Shown here: positions 32,589-41,958 of the stretch, piece after piece
Layout: every line of letters starts with the position of its first letter
Position numbering within the stretch: position 1 is the stretch's first letter
Source: Neobacillus sp. OS1-2
GTDB taxonomy: Bacteria > Bacillota > Bacilli > Bacillales > Cytobacillaceae
Length of the DNA: 64,000 nt
Assembly (NCBI RefSeq): GCF_030915505.1
Contig: NZ_CP133265.1
Location: forward strand, 1,612,001-1,676,000
Direction of reading: 5' to 3'
Program-made: the position numbers and the translations under genes
The notes under the pieces: model-generated
Seen by the model: the letters and a program-made list of their open reading frames with translations, nothing else
Database searches by the model: none
What the model was told of the DNA's origin: nothing

Positions 32589-32861
32589 TTATTTAACAGC
32601 CTCCCCTTCCTTTTCTTCTTTTTGATATTTCATTTTTGTCGCCTCTCCACCCCTGAGATGACGGATCGATTTATGATAATCTAGAATTTCTTTAACCTCG
32701 TTTGCTAGCTCTGGATTAATTTCAGGAAGTCTCTCTGTTAGATCCTTATGGACTGTACTTTTGGATACGCCAAACTCCTTCGCAATCACGCGAACCGTTT
32801 TCCTCGTCTCCACGATATACTTTCCAATCTTGATAGTTCTCTCTTTGATGTAATCGTGCAC
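32589..32861 (-). CDS. spoIIID: Sporulation transcription factor SpoIIID
   Basis: A 90-residue DNA-binding protein that tunes sigma-E genes in the mother cell. The helix-turn-helix is at about 20-45 (TVRVIAKEFGVSKSTVHKDL), followed by the basic C-terminal helix (HKSIRHLRGGEATKMKYQ) that contacts the minor groove. Length near the 93 residues of B. subtilis. RBS GGGAGGG 10 nt before ATG 32861. Standard neighbour of mbl. Confidence 0.96.
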   Translation of the reverse strand: MHDYIKERTIKIGKYIVETRKTVRVIAKEFGVSKSTVHKDLTERLPEINPELANEVKEILDYHKSIRHLRGGEATKMKYQKEEKEGEAVK

Positions 32862-32967
32862 ACTCTCGCCCTCCCTAATATGGATGTGAGGAGTGTGAAA
32901 TGAGACCCGCTTATCACTTCGACGAATACTGCTTCCGCACAGTTATAAAGGTGTGTGTTGTATAAAT

Positions 32968-33019
32968 GGTGCCTGTCACCGTTTACACTATTGCTGTCTC
33001 CTAAATGGTGCCTGTCACC
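32968..33019. repeat. Family-A repeat doublet, 39-bp spacing
   Basis: GGTGCCTGTCACC at 32968-32980 and 33007-33019 within AAATGGTGCC contexts; the surrounding text resembles the insertion inside ywqA. Confidence 0.9.
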
Positions 33020-33486
33020 ATTAGTACTATTTACACCATGCGGCAGAAAGTATTACCCTTCTGACAATACAATGAATAATCATGTCTCCGACTGAATGCC
33101 CGCTAATTTCAAACGACTCTTCACCTCAAACACTCTCTTTGTAAAGGTTTGTAACCATTTTATTAGCTTGGATACGGGTTTATGCACAAAATCCACAATC
33201 GGGACAAGGGTGTTCGTCGAATCTTTTGAAAATAGGACAATTTCACTTTTTTCGACATTCGGGGGAATGCACGTGTCCCAAGGGGTTTCACAAGGAAATC
33301 GTCTGCGGATGTCGTTATTTCCCGAGAAATTTGTCGAGCGAAAAAATGATTTTAAAACACTTAATATCAGTATTTCTGGTTCAAACTCGCCTAATATGAG
33401 GCAAATTTCGATTCCTTTTCAGCAAGCTTCAGCACATTTCAAGTATAATGGGAGAAAATAAATGTTCATCAGAAAGGATCATCCCT
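33020..33486. other. Long intergenic region upstream of spoIIID and the alkyltransferase-like gene
   Basis: About 620 bp including the family-A doublet. The remainder contains an open frame (33096-33461) without RBS or protein-like composition. The spoIIID promoter should be here. I see no RNA gene or structured element. Confidence 0.4.
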
Positions 33487-33813
33487 ATGACACCTTTTAC
33501 TGCAGCAGTAGTGGAAATTATTCAAAACATACCAGAAGGTAAGATTATGACTTATGGACAGATCGCCGCGCTTGCCGGAAGCCCTCGTGCAGCCCGCCAG
33601 GTCGTCCGCATCCTTCATTCCATGAGTCGGAAACACAACCTACCTTGGCACCGTGTCATCAATGCTAAGGGCCAAATCGCCATTCAGGAGGACGATTCCT
33701 ACAATGAGCAGTGGATGTCGCTTGAAGCGGAAGGTGTCCAGGTAGGGTTGAACGGAGTAATCGATTTGCGGAGATATCAGTGGAATCCCGAGCAGGTTTT
33801 TATCAAAGAATAA
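33487..33813 (+). CDS. Alkyltransferase-like protein (ATL), Trp in place of the active Cys
   Basis: A 108-residue member of the methylguanine-DNA methyltransferase (MGMT) DNA-binding domain family. The DNA-binding part is complete (MTYGQIAALAGSPRAARQVV), but the PCHRV active site reads LPWHRVINAKG: the methyl-accepting Cys is Trp. ATL proteins of this type bind O6-alkylguanine without repairing it and hand the lesion to nucleotide-excision repair. ATG 33487 has AAAGGA 9 nt before it; an upstream ATG at 33448 adds non-conserved residues. Single gene, divergent to spoIIID. Confidence 0.88.
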   Translation: MTPFTAAVVEIIQNIPEGKIMTYGQIAALAGSPRAARQVVRILHSMSRKHNLPWHRVINAKGQIAIQEDDSYNEQWMSLEAEGVQVGLNGVIDLRRYQWNPEQVFIKE

Positions 33814-33952
33814 GCTAGGGTGGCAAACCTAAAGTGAAGAATAAATCCCGAAAAGTGACGAGTAAATCTCCAAAACCCGAGAGTAAATTGTTCAAAGTGG
33901 ACAGGAAAGCGGTTAGCTGCTTTCTAATGTCCTTTCATTTCGGCCCAATAAC

Positions 33953-34003
33953 AAAAGGCCCCGCTAGTGGTGTAGCTAACACTACCACCACTAGCAAGGC
34001 CCC
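33953..34003 (-). terminator. Terminator of the PBP3 gene
   Basis: GCTAGTGGTG.TAG pairs with CTA.ACCACTAGC, followed by GGGGCCTTTTGTT on the minus strand. Confidence 0.75.
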
Positions 34004-34011
34004 GCCGAACA

Positions 34012-36039
34012 CTATTTGATTTTCATAAAGACATTTTTGACCATCTTCACCGGAATTCCGGAGCCGCCGCGACCTTGGACACCTTCGACCATCATCGCGA
34101 CCATCAGCCGCGGATCGTCAGGGTTGTATGCGATGAACCAGCCGTTTTCTGTCCCAGTTTCGCCTTGCTTTAGCTTCAACTCCGCCGTGCCCGTCTTGCC
34201 CGCCAACGGATAATCCGCCATCTCCGCCGCATGTGCCGTACCTGCCGCGTCACCCACGACTTTCCGTAAATCTGCCGCAATCAGCCCCGCATGCTCTGCC
34301 GAGACCGCCGCCTCCTTCAGCACCTGCCCCTGCGCTTCATCCGCAAGCAAGATCGGCTTGATCATATTGCCGCCGTTGCCACTCACAAACGGTGTATAGG
34401 ACGCAAGCAAATGAACGACACTCATCTGTACCTGCCCTTGCCCATAACCCGAATCTGCAAGCGCAATCTCATTGTCGAGGCCGCCAATCACGGACTTCTC
34501 AAGCGGGAACGGATATCCAAGGTCCTCCTCAAAGCCAAACTTCTTCAACCCATCCGTAAATCCTTGTTTCCCTATTTTCAGCGCCGCCTGGGCAAAATAA
34601 ATATTGTCGGAATACACGAGGGCTTTTTCCAAATTCACCGGATCCGTCCCGGCATGCACCCGCGTCACAAAATAACCGCCCCACGATTTATCCTTCTGCC
34701 ATTGCTTGCCAAGAATCGGCACTGCCTCCTCAGGCTTAATCGAACCACCAGCCAAGCCCACCGCAGCTGTCAGCGGCTTCATTACCGAGCCTGGTGCATA
34801 TGCTTGCTTAAACCGCGTCGTCAACGGCTTACGCACGTCCTCTTGCAACGCTTTCCATTCCTCCGCTGAGAACCCTAGCATCGCCTGATTCGGGTCAAAC
34901 GACGGGCTGCTGACAAGCGCAAGTGTCTCACCGGTCACAGGATTCATCACCGCTGCCGTCCCGGCCTCACCCGATGTACCGGCTGCACCCTCAACACTAG
35001 CACCCGTCATCTCCGCAAACACGGCCTCCTGCACATCGGCATCAATCGTCAACTTTACATTTTTCCCATCAACCACTGGCTTTTCGGCCAGCACCGCATC
35101 CCCAGACTTCTTCTTCATCACAATCTTCACGCCGCTCGTGCCCTTCAACTGCTCATCCAGCACCTGTTCAAGCCCGCGCTTCCCAATCACATCTTTGTCC
35201 GTGTAGCCCTTGTCCTTCCGCTTCTCCAATTCGTCCGCCGTTATCGGGCCCACATATCCCACTAACTGTGCCGCGGCTGCCCCGAAAGGATACACCCGTG
35301 CCTCCACCTTCCGCGTCTGCACCGGCTCTAGCGCCACCAACTGCGCAATCCGCTCCTGGTCATCCATCGACACCTTCTTGAGCGGCACAAACAGCCCCGG
35401 CTTCACCCAGTTCGCCCCGAGCGCCTTCGTAATCTGCTCTTTCGGCATCCGGAGCAGCGTCGAAAGCGACTCTAGAACCGCCGGATCTTCCTTTCCGGCT
35501 ACCACGCCAACCTCATACACCTGCCCATTGACCGCCATCCCGTCCCCATCTCGATCCACAATCTCCCCGCGTTTCGGGGCAACCGTACTGAGGCCAATCG
35601 TATCGCCTTCCTTCAATTCTGGAAAAATGAATCCAGTATTCCAGTCAACATACCAGTTCTTCTTATCGTCTCTTTTTTCTTCTTGTAACTTCGCTTTTTG
35701 GCTAAACTGAATAGGTCCTGCAATGCTGTTCATTTTTGCACTAAAAGAATAGGTCACCTTCTCCTTCGCCTCTTTATCCTCTTTTGGTTTTTGGAAATCA
35801 ATCTTGAGGCCTGTAATCTGAAGATCTTCGTATATTTTTTGATAGCGAGTGGTAAACTCATCTTTGGTGATCGTCTGTTTTGCATCATTAGAAAGGTAAT
35901 CATACATCTTCGTAAACTTTTGTTTGTTCCAAAGTGCTATGTAGTCGGAAAATCGCTCCTCCGGTGTCGGTTCTTTGCTGCAGCCGGCAATCGAGGCCAT
36001 CACGACAAGCAGCAACAGAATCCCTATTATTTTTTTCAA
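34012..36039 (-). CDS. pbpC: Penicillin-binding protein 3-like class B PBP (MecA-type)
   Basis: A 675-residue lipid-anchored D,D-transpeptidase. Lipoprotein signal 1-20 (lipobox SIAGC); NTF2-like MecA_N domain about 28-145; PBP dimerisation domain about 155-325; transpeptidase domain about 350-672 with SxxK in APGSVMKPLT (Ser near 416), SxN in YSDNIYFAQ (about 475) and KTG in LAGKTGTAEL (about 613). It cross-links glycan strands. Domain order and size match B. subtilis PbpC (PBP3, 668 aa) and staphylococcal PBP2a; such proteins can be weakly sensitive to beta-lactams. ATG 36039 with GGGAGGG upstream. Monocistronic between ATL and spoIIQ. Confidence 0.9.
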   Translation of the reverse strand: MKKIIGILLLLVVMASIAGCSKEPTPEERFSDYIALWNKQKFTKMYDYLSNDAKQTITKDEFTTRYQKIYEDLQITGLKIDFQKPKEDKEAKEKVTYSFSAKMNSIAGPIQFSQKAKLQEEKRDDKKNWYVDWNTGFIFPELKEGDTIGLSTVAPKRGEIVDRDGDGMAVNGQVYEVGVVAGKEDPAVLESLSTLLRMPKEQITKALGANWVKPGLFVPLKKVSMDDQERIAQLVALEPVQTRKVEARVYPFGAAAAQLVGYVGPITADELEKRKDKGYTDKDVIGKRGLEQVLDEQLKGTSGVKIVMKKKSGDAVLAEKPVVDGKNVKLTIDADVQEAVFAEMTGASVEGAAGTSGEAGTAAVMNPVTGETLALVSSPSFDPNQAMLGFSAEEWKALQEDVRKPLTTRFKQAYAPGSVMKPLTAAVGLAGGSIKPEEAVPILGKQWQKDKSWGGYFVTRVHAGTDPVNLEKALVYSDNIYFAQAALKIGKQGFTDGLKKFGFEEDLGYPFPLEKSVIGGLDNEIALADSGYGQGQVQMSVVHLLASYTPFVSGNGGNMIKPILLADEAQGQVLKEAAVSAEHAGLIAADLRKVVGDAAGTAHAAEMADYPLAGKTGTAELKLKQGETGTENGWFIAYNPDDPRLMVAMMVEGVQGRGGSGIPVKMVKNVFMKIK

Positions 36040-36146
36040 ACGTAATCCCTCCCTTTTCTACCATTATAAACAATATGCTAGAAATAGGAAAAAAATCCGA
36101 ATATAAAAAAAGAGGAAAAGTATTCCCCTTCCCCTTTGATACGCTA

Positions 36147-36947
36147 TTAAGAGTTTTGATTATCTGTAGAATTGGTTGATTCGTCTTCAGTGTCGGAAGC
36201 AGGATCATCAATCTTTTGTTCTTCTTGCTTCTTTTTCGGCATTTCTGTAGACTCAGTATTTTCCTGCAACGAGCTCAACGGTTTGTCAAAGTAACTCGTT
36301 GGGTTAACTGCCACGCCGTCTTTACGAATTTCAAAATGTACATGTGTTCCAGCTTTTTCATTGAACAAGCTTTGCCCAGCCTTGGCAAGGACATGTCCCT
36401 GTTTTACTTGCTCGCCAACCGTTACTTTTATGTCTTTAACGGATTGGTATTGTGTTACAATACCATTGTCGTGCTCAATTTCAATGACGTTCCCGAGGGT
36501 TGCATCTTCCTCTACACGTTTGACGGTTCCGCTAAGTGATGCCGTGACATCAAACGTTTCACCGTTTTTCAACGCCAAGTCAATACCTGTGTTTTGTTGG
36601 TACGTATTGTTGTAAAATACTAATGCTGATTCCTGGTCTTCTGCTTTGCCTTGGAAATCATAGAACTTGGTTTTCACAACTGCTTCAGTGGCTTTGTCCA
36701 CCGGCATTTTAAAGTTTTCAAATGGCTTGTTGACTTCAACCGCTGGTGTTTGGTCCTTTTTACCGGCAAGGTCCGTAGACTTGTAATCATACTTATCGGT
36801 GTTGCTGCTGCTTGCTTGATACCAAAGAACCCCGGTTAAAATGATTGCTGCACTTGCGATATAAATGGCTGGAAATACCCAACGCTTTTTGAAAAAGCGT
36901 TTTACGCTGGAACTTTGAGAAGATCGTTTGTTTTCTTCCTCTCTCAT
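36147..36947 (-). CDS. spoIIQ: Sporulation engulfment protein SpoIIQ
   Basis: A 266-residue forespore membrane protein: one N-terminal helix (about 23-45, VFPAIYIASAAIILTGVLWY), then a LytM/M23-type domain (about 105-205) facing the intermembrane space, and a Glu/Asp/Ser-rich C-terminal tail. It pairs with SpoIIIAH to form the feeding-tube channel. The HxH motif (GTHVHFEIRK) is kept, but the first zinc ligand position reads NTGIDLAL where active enzymes have His, so it is an inactive peptidase as in B. subtilis. ATG 36947 is preferred (GAGGTG 6 nt upstream); the in-frame ATG at 36968 is too far. Length near 283 of B. subtilis. Confidence 0.93.
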   Translation of the reverse strand: MREEENKRSSQSSSVKRFFKKRWVFPAIYIASAAIILTGVLWYQASSSNTDKYDYKSTDLAGKKDQTPAVEVNKPFENFKMPVDKATEAVVKTKFYDFQGKAEDQESALVFYNNTYQQNTGIDLALKNGETFDVTASLSGTVKRVEEDATLGNVIEIEHDNGIVTQYQSVKDIKVTVGEQVKQGHVLAKAGQSLFNEKAGTHVHFEIRKDGVAVNPTSYFDKPLSSLQENTESTEMPKKKQEEQKIDDPASDTEDESTNSTDNQNS

Positions 36948-37083
36948 TTTCATCACCTCAGCAATCATTCTGAACAGATAACTAGAATTATATACACTAG
37001 TCCAAAAATTTTTTTAAAACTTATTTTTCGACAGCGCGAAGGTTTTTATGCATTTATTTTTAAAATTTATCGGAGGTACTGAT

Positions 37084-37545
37084 ATGTTAGTCTTAAAATG
37101 GGTGCTGCGACTGCTGCCCTTACTCTACATGGCGGCGGTATTTATTCAATCGAGCCTGCCATCCAATCAATTTGTTGAGCTGCCCAATTCCTTTATCGAC
37201 CGCAATCTGAAAGAGTCGCTCCATTTAATAGAGTTCGCGATTTTATACGTTTTACTCGTGCTCGCCTTTCTGACACGCAGCCGCCCGTTCACGTCTTCTT
37301 TAAACGTGGCCTGTGCCCTTTTCGCAGCCCTTTACGGTGTAAGTGATGAATTCCATCAATCCTTCTACGCCTACCGCTCGGCTTCATGGTTTGACCTCGT
37401 CAAAGATTTCACTGGAATTAGCGTTAGCTTCTATTTTGTACGCGGGGCCCTGTTTAAAGGGAAGTTTATGCGGCTTGCGGGACTGCTCGGGCGGGTGCAC
37501 GTGGTAACTGGGAACGCTAAACGGGGTGATAATCATGGAAAATAG
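37084..37545 (+). CDS. VanZ family membrane protein
   Basis: A 153-residue membrane protein with four helices and the VanZ-type segments FIQSSLPSNQFVELP, SLHLIEFAILYVLL, YGVSDEFHQSFYAYRSASWFD. VanZ relatives confer low-level glycopeptide resistance in enterococci, but most bacterial members are of unknown function. ATG 37084 follows CGGAGG by 7 nt. Its stop overlaps the start of the next gene by 11 bp, so the two are cotranscribed. Confidence 0.85.
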   Translation: MLVLKWVLRLLPLLYMAAVFIQSSLPSNQFVELPNSFIDRNLKESLHLIEFAILYVLLVLAFLTRSRPFTSSLNVACALFAALYGVSDEFHQSFYAYRSASWFDLVKDFTGISVSFYFVRGALFKGKFMRLAGLLGRVHVVTGNAKRGDNHGK

Positions 37546-38104
37546 CGGAAATCAGAGAAGAATCATTTTAGATCTAGCGGTTACTTTAGATGGTTTTATT
37601 GAAGGGAAAAACGGGGAAGTGGATTGGTGCATCATGGATCCTGAAATGGGGTTCACTGATTTCTTGAATCAAATTGATACCATTTTTTATGGTAGAAAAA
37701 GCTACGAATTATGGGGACAATATTTTCCAAAAAGTGATGAGCCGGATACCGAAAAGGAAATGTGGGAATTGGTCCATAGTAAAAAGAAATATGTTTTTTC
37801 CAGAACACAAAAAGTAACTGATCATCAAGCCATCTTTATCAATGATTCTATTCTGGAAGAAGTAAATAAATTGAAGAACACGTCTGGTAAAGACATCTGG
37901 CTCTATGGTGGAGCGAGTCTCATTACCACGTTTATCAATTTGGGGCTTGTTGATGAATTTAGATTATGTGTTCACCCTGTTGTTTTGGGAGAAGGAAAAC
38001 CGCTGTTTATGGATGTAAAACAGAGAATCCATTTAAAAATGATTCAGACAAGAACATTCTCCTCTGGTGTGGTGCAAATGATCTATCATCGGATTGGCAA
38101 CTAA
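37535..38104 (+). CDS. Dihydrofolate-reductase/RibD-like oxidoreductase
   Basis: A 189-residue NADPH-dependent-type fold of the DHFR/RibD C-terminal superfamily. It starts RRIILDLAVTLDGFIEGKNG, has the cofactor-binding stretch DIWLYGGASLITTFINLGLV and ends with a beta-rich tail. Homologues in Bacillus include YwjB/YyaP-type proteins of unknown substrate. ATG 37535 has GGGGTG 6 nt before it and overlaps the VanZ gene. It is not part of a riboflavin cluster. Reaction unknown. Confidence 0.8.
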   Translation: MENSGNQRRIILDLAVTLDGFIEGKNGEVDWCIMDPEMGFTDFLNQIDTIFYGRKSYELWGQYFPKSDEPDTEKEMWELVHSKKKYVFSRTQKVTDHQAIFINDSILEEVNKLKNTSGKDIWLYGGASLITTFINLGLVDEFRLCVHPVVLGEGKPLFMDVKQRIHLKMIQTRTFSSGVVQMIYHRIGN

Positions 38105-38165
38105 ATTTTATCTCGAAAGTAGGTTCTCCTATTGAATTAAGGGGGAACCCATAAATAATGGGTAA

Positions 38166-38187
38166 AGCCAGGCTCTAAAGCCTGGCT
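38166..38187. terminator. Hairpin between convergent genes
   Basis: AGCCAGGCT and AGCCTGGCT pair around CTAA; T-runs are weak, so this is a probable but not strong bidirectional terminator between the DHFR-like gene and spoIID. Confidence 0.55.
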
Positions 38188-38202
38188 CCATCCATTATCA
38201 AC

Positions 38203-39249
38203 CTATTTCTGTGCCGTCACGGTTGCAAGCATCGGATCCGCTGGTGAAATCTCCACACCTTGATAATAGTGCTTCACAATCTCTTGATAATCAGCACCCT
38301 CCTCAGCCATGCCATTCGCGCCGTACTGGCTCATACCAACGCCATGACCGAAGCCTTTTGTCGTAATGACAATATTGTCACCCTTCCGCTCCCAAGCAAA
38401 GTCAGATGACCGCAAATCTAGTTTGTCTCGGACATCCTTTCCAGTTAGAACCTTCCCATTAAAATCTACTTTTCCGACACGCTTGCCGGTTGTGCGCTCG
38501 ACAATTTTTCCAATTGTGGATCCGGCACCAATCTTCACACCAAGCAATGATTCAAACTCTTTAACAGGCAACACCTTTTGTGAGGTAAATTTCGGTGATT
38601 GTTTATCCCAAGGGCTCGATACACTTCTTAAATAAGGAAATTTACTTGGCCAATAGTCCTCTGAGTTCTCGGTATACCCATTGCTTGTTGAGAAAAACAG
38701 AGCATCAATCGGTTTTCCATCATAAGTTAAAATCTGCCCCCCTGTTGCCCGGACAGCATCCAAAATCTTTTTCCTTTTCCATTCATAATCAGCGCCCCAT
38801 TGCTTCCTTAACTCATCATCATTTTTATATACTTGATTGTTTTGTGTGTCGGTGACCTGCGCTCCTTTTGGTACACCAATTGTATCTTTGTTAACTAGTC
38901 TATTTACGATATAGGTTCTTGCCGCCAGCGCCTGCGCCTTCAAAGCTTCCTCTTTAAAATCCGCATTCATTTCCGCCGCCACCACACCAACAAGATAATT
39001 TTCCAATTGGACAGTCTCAATTTTCGATTTGGCCGAACGGAATACCGCGACTTCAACCGCAGGATCCGTGGCTTGAGGAGTGGCATTCGCCTCTTTTGTC
39101 TGGGAGCCCCCCTTCTTCGTTAAGTCTTCCCCCAATTTCCCGCTCGCCTGATGCTCGCCTGAAAAGGGTAACACGAGCACGGCCGGAATGATAAGGGTCA
39201 GGGCAATAAGAAGCGATGCTAGTACGATGAGTGGTTTGAATTTTTTCAT
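38203..39249 (-). CDS. spoIID: Sporulation lytic transglycosylase SpoIID
   Basis: A 348-residue membrane-anchored wall hydrolase required for engulfment. One helix at about 7-32 ([21 protein letters not shown]); SpoIID domain from about 85 to 330 with [20 protein letters not shown], in which Glu of AAEM is the catalytic acid, [11 protein letters not shown] and [18 protein letters not shown], and [18 protein letters not shown]. It degrades glycan strands together with SpoIIP/SpoIIM. ATG 39249 with GGAGG 8 nt upstream; the in-frame ATG 39333 is discarded. Length near 343 of B. subtilis. Lies in the usual place next to murAA. Confidence 0.95.
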   Translation of the reverse strand: MKKFKPLIVLASLLIALTLIIPAVLVLPFSGEHQASGKLGEDLTKKGGSQTKEANATPQATDPAVEVAVFRSAKSKIETVQLENYLVGVVAAEMNADFKEEALKAQALAARTYIVNRLVNKDTIGVPKGAQVTDTQNNQVYKNDDELRKQWGADYEWKRKKILDAVRATGGQILTYDGKPIDALFFSTSNGYTENSEDYWPSKFPYLRSVSSPWDKQSPKFTSQKVLPVKEFESLLGVKIGAGSTIGKIVERTTGKRVGKVDFNGKVLTGKDVRDKLDLRSSDFAWERKGDNIVITTKGFGHGVGMSQYGANGMAEEGADYQEIVKHYYQGVEISPADPMLATVTAQK

Positions 39250-39368
39250 GATTGTGCCTCCAGTGTGAAAAATTCGCAGCCGGCAGCCATTCAGCCGGGA
39301 TACGTCTCCATTCATACATATGGAAGCGGACAAGCATTTATTACAGATATTTTCTTAAAACCGAGCGT

Positions 39369-39380
39369 GGTGTCAGGCAC
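39369..39380. repeat. Dispersed repeat, family A (partial)
   Basis: GGTGTCAGGCAC, last base differs from the usual ACC end; upstream region of the Trp/Gly-rich gene. Confidence 0.55.
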
Positions 39381-39463
39381 ATACATCTACAAGCTCACGC
39401 ACCCATTCTTTCAAATAGGGGCTTGTAGACCTAGTTATTTAACCATCCACAAAAAGGAATATG

Positions 39464-39472
39464 ACATAGGCT
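39464..39472 (+). promoter_or_regulatory. Candidate sigma-K/sigma-E type -10 element
   Basis: CATAGGCTA matches the CATAnnnTA -10 of mother-cell sigma-K promoters, about 41 bp upstream of the Trp/Gly-rich gene. The -35 match is weak, so the call is tentative. Confidence 0.35.
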
Positions 39473-39512
39473 AATGTAAACATCACATTTTTTTAATAAG
39501 GGGAATAGGCGT

Positions 39513-40415
39513 ATGCACCAGTATTGGTATGAGAGTTCAAATGTGAGCGGGCAGCAATTTACTAACCATATTTCAGGTTTAAAGGGTTTTCAGCGTATTG
39601 AACAACCACTTGTTAATGAAACTTCACCCCTCAGTCACATGAGTTTGGCTTCACAAGAGCCTTCTTCCAGTTGGACAACACAGGCTGACAATAAGGACCA
39701 TACCTCCCATGGACACAACGGGATACCGATACAGTCGATTGATCATGACGATTGGCCGTCACATGAACAGCTTGCCAACTGGCTGCACCTTCCCGAACAG
39801 CCGGGTTCCACGTCGCTGCCGCAAAAACAACTCGGGGCTTGGATGCCGCCGGTTGAACATGACGATTGGGAATCGGTAGAGCAGCCGGCCAACTGGCCGC
39901 AGCTTCCTAACCATCCGGGTTTCGCACCTCAAGGAAACCACACTCCTTGGGTGCAACCCATACCAATCAACCATGCCGGTAAGATCGCACAAGGACAAGG
40001 ACAAGGACAGCCTCCAGGCTGGGCTCTACCCCCTGGCAATATGGGGTTCAATGCTCAAAAGCCGTCCTTCCCTTGGGGTCAACTGCATCCAGTCCATCCT
40101 GCAGGGATAGGGATGCCCGCACACGGACATCTTGCCGCTTTGCCACAGCATCCCATTAGTCCTTTCGGTTACGGTTATGGAGCCAATGCTAATGGACAGC
40201 AGGCGAACTGGAATGGCTTTGGAAACCCTGCAGGCTGGGGAGGACAGGGTCACCCCATGGGATGGGGTGCTCCGTGGGCCCCGATGGGATGGGGGAATAA
40301 CCAAGGAAAAGGCCAGCCGGGAATACTTGAAGGCTTACTTAAAGTGGGAAAGGGCACCATGGGCGGAATAGGGATGATTAGCGGCCTAATCGGTATGGGA
40401 AAATTCCTATTTTAG
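39513..40415 (+). CDS. Trp/Pro/Gly-rich protein, putative spore-surface protein
   Basis: A 300-residue low-complexity protein rich in Trp, Pro, Gly, His, Gln and Asn, with no signal peptide. It contains a diverged 45-residue repeat, seen as HDDWPSHEQLANWLHLPEQPG (about 76) and HDDWESVEQPANWPQLPNHPG (about 112), a GQGQGQ stretch and a WNGFGNPAGWGGQGHPMGWG region, and ends with a hydrophobic Gly-rich segment (MGGIGMISGLIGMGKFLF). Composition resembles Bacillus coat and crust proteins; a possible sigma-K -10 upstream supports this. ATG 39513 has AAGGGG 9 nt before. The family is not recognised. Confidence 0.65.
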   Translation: MHQYWYESSNVSGQQFTNHISGLKGFQRIEQPLVNETSPLSHMSLASQEPSSSWTTQADNKDHTSHGHNGIPIQSIDHDDWPSHEQLANWLHLPEQPGSTSLPQKQLGAWMPPVEHDDWESVEQPANWPQLPNHPGFAPQGNHTPWVQPIPINHAGKIAQGQGQGQPPGWALPPGNMGFNAQKPSFPWGQLHPVHPAGIGMPAHGHLAALPQHPISPFGYGYGANANGQQANWNGFGNPAGWGGQGHPMGWGAPWAPMGWGNNQGKGQPGILEGLLKVGKGTMGGIGMISGLIGMGKFLF

Positions 40416-40477
40416 CAACTTTGACCAAGGGGACCCGATCGTGATAACGAGATAACCATTATGCAAAAGAGAAAAAC

Positions 40478-40490
40478 GGTGACAGGCACC
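40478..40490. repeat. Dispersed repeat, family A (single copy)
   Basis: GGTGACAGGCACC between the Trp/Gly-rich gene and the murAA terminator. Confidence 0.75.
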
Positions 40491-40527
40491 AATTCCACCA
40501 CAGCCACACTAAAAAACCTCAGAACGA

Positions 40528-40589
40528 CAAAAAATCCCGAAGGATGCGCCAATCCAGTCTGATATCAGACCACCGCAACCTTCGGGATT
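40528..40589 (-). terminator. Terminator of murAA
   Basis: AATCCCGAAGG and CCTTCGGGATT form the outer stem with an inner TCTGATATCAGA hairpin; the minus strand then has TTTTTTG. Confidence 0.8.
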
Positions 40590-40615
40590 CTCCGTTAAAC
40601 CGTAACACCTATCTA

Positions 40616-41926
40616 TTATGCATTCATATCCGAAATATATTTCTCGACTTCAACAAAGGTTTCGTCTGCTTCCTTCACACGTTCGATGTCAGCGCCTAAG
40701 CCTGCCAACTTGCCGTGGAAGTTCACGTAGCCGCGATCTAAGTGTTTCAACTCCGTCACGCGTGTCACGCCTTCAGACACCAATCCCGTCAAAATCAACG
40801 CTGCCGCTGCCCGTAAATCTGTCGCGGACACCTCAGCACCCTGCAAATTCGATGGACCCGTTAAAATAACCGAACGGCCTTCAATCTTGATCTCCGCATT
40901 CATGCGGCGGAATTCCTCAACGTGCATGAAACGGTTCTCGAACACCGTTTCCGTAATCATCGAAGTCCCCTGTGCACGAAGCAATAACGCCATCATTTGC
41001 GACTGCATATCCGTCGGGAAACCCGGATGCGGCATCGTTTTAATATCGACCGCCTTCAACTGCTCAGGACCGATGACACGAACGCCATCATGTTCCTCCA
41101 CAATCGTCACACCCATCTCTTCCATCTTCGCAATCAAAGAGGATAAATGTTCCGGAACCGCTCCCTGCACCAATACATTTCCACCCGTAATCGCCGCAGC
41201 TACCATAAACGTACCTGCCTCAATCCGGTCTGGAATAATCGCATGATCTGCGCCAAATAACACATCAACGCCCTCAATGCGAAGAGTACCCGTGCCGGCA
41301 CCTCTCACGCGAGCGCCCATTTTATTTAAGAAATTGGCCAAATCTACAATTTCTGGTTCTTTTGCGACGTTTTCAATGATCGTCGTGCCCTGTGCAAGAG
41401 TCGCCGCCATCATAATGTTTTCTGTTGCACCAACACTTGGGAAATCCAAGTAAATCTTAGCTCCCTTTAAGCGGCCATCAACCTCCGCATCAATAAAGCC
41501 ATTTCCTACCTTCACCTTCGCACCCATGGCCTCAAAACCCTTTAGATGCTGATCAATAGGACGTGATCCTATCGCACAACCACCAGGTAAGGCGACACGA
41601 GCTCGGCCGTTACGAGCGAGTAATGATCCCATGACAAGAACAGACGCACGCATTTTACGTACGTATTCGAATGGAGCCTCATCTTTTAACACTCTGGATG
41701 CATCCACAACCACTGAATTATTGTCAAATACCACTTCAGCATTTAAGTTCCGTAAAACTTCATTAATTGTAAATACATCGGAGAGTGTAGGTACATCACG
41801 AATTACACTTTTTCCATCACTTGCTAATAATGTTGCAGCGATAACAGGCAGCACGGCATTTTTTGCACCTTCTACTTTAACCGTTCCATAAAGCCTTTGT
41901 CCGCCGCGGACGATGATCTTTTCCAA
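40616..41926 (-). CDS. murA: UDP-N-acetylglucosamine 1-carboxyvinyltransferase MurAA
   Basis: A 436-residue EPSP-synthase-fold enzyme that transfers enolpyruvate from PEP to UDP-GlcNAc, the first committed step of peptidoglycan synthesis. [15 protein letters not shown] holds the substrate-binding Lys/Asn; the PEP-reactive Cys lies in [15 protein letters not shown] near residue 117, so the enzyme is of the fosfomycin-sensitive type. Two paralogues exist in Bacillus; the position next to spoIID and ywmB identifies this as murAA. RBS present upstream of ATG 41926. Probably cotranscribed with ywmB upstream. Confidence 0.96.
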   Translation of the reverse strand: MEKIIVRGGQRLYGTVKVEGAKNAVLPVIAATLLASDGKSVIRDVPTLSDVFTINEVLRNLNAEVVFDNNSVVVDASRVLKDEAPFEYVRKMRASVLVMGSLLARNGRARVALPGGCAIGSRPIDQHLKGFEAMGAKVKVGNGFIDAEVDGRLKGAKIYLDFPSVGATENIMMAATLAQGTTIIENVAKEPEIVDLANFLNKMGARVRGAGTGTLRIEGVDVLFGADHAIIPDRIEAGTFMVAAAITGGNVLVQGAVPEHLSSLIAKMEEMGVTIVEEHDGVRVIGPEQLKAVDIKTMPHPGFPTDMQSQMMALLLRAQGTSMITETVFENRFMHVEEFRRMNAEIKIEGRSVILTGPSNLQGAEVSATDLRAAAALILTGLVSEGVTRVTELKHLDRGYVNFHGKLAGLGADIERVKEADETFVEVEKYISDMNA

Positions 41927-41958
41927 GAGTATTCCCCTCCGCGTCCATTTTCTCTATA

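Noticed and set aside
33096..33461. 121-codon open frame upstream of the ATL gene
   Set aside because: No ribosome binding site, composition unlike neighbouring proteins, and it runs into the start of the real gene; treated as chance.
33834..34019. 61-codon basic frame behind the ATL gene
   Set aside because: Weak binding site and it runs through the terminator hairpin of the convergent PBP gene.
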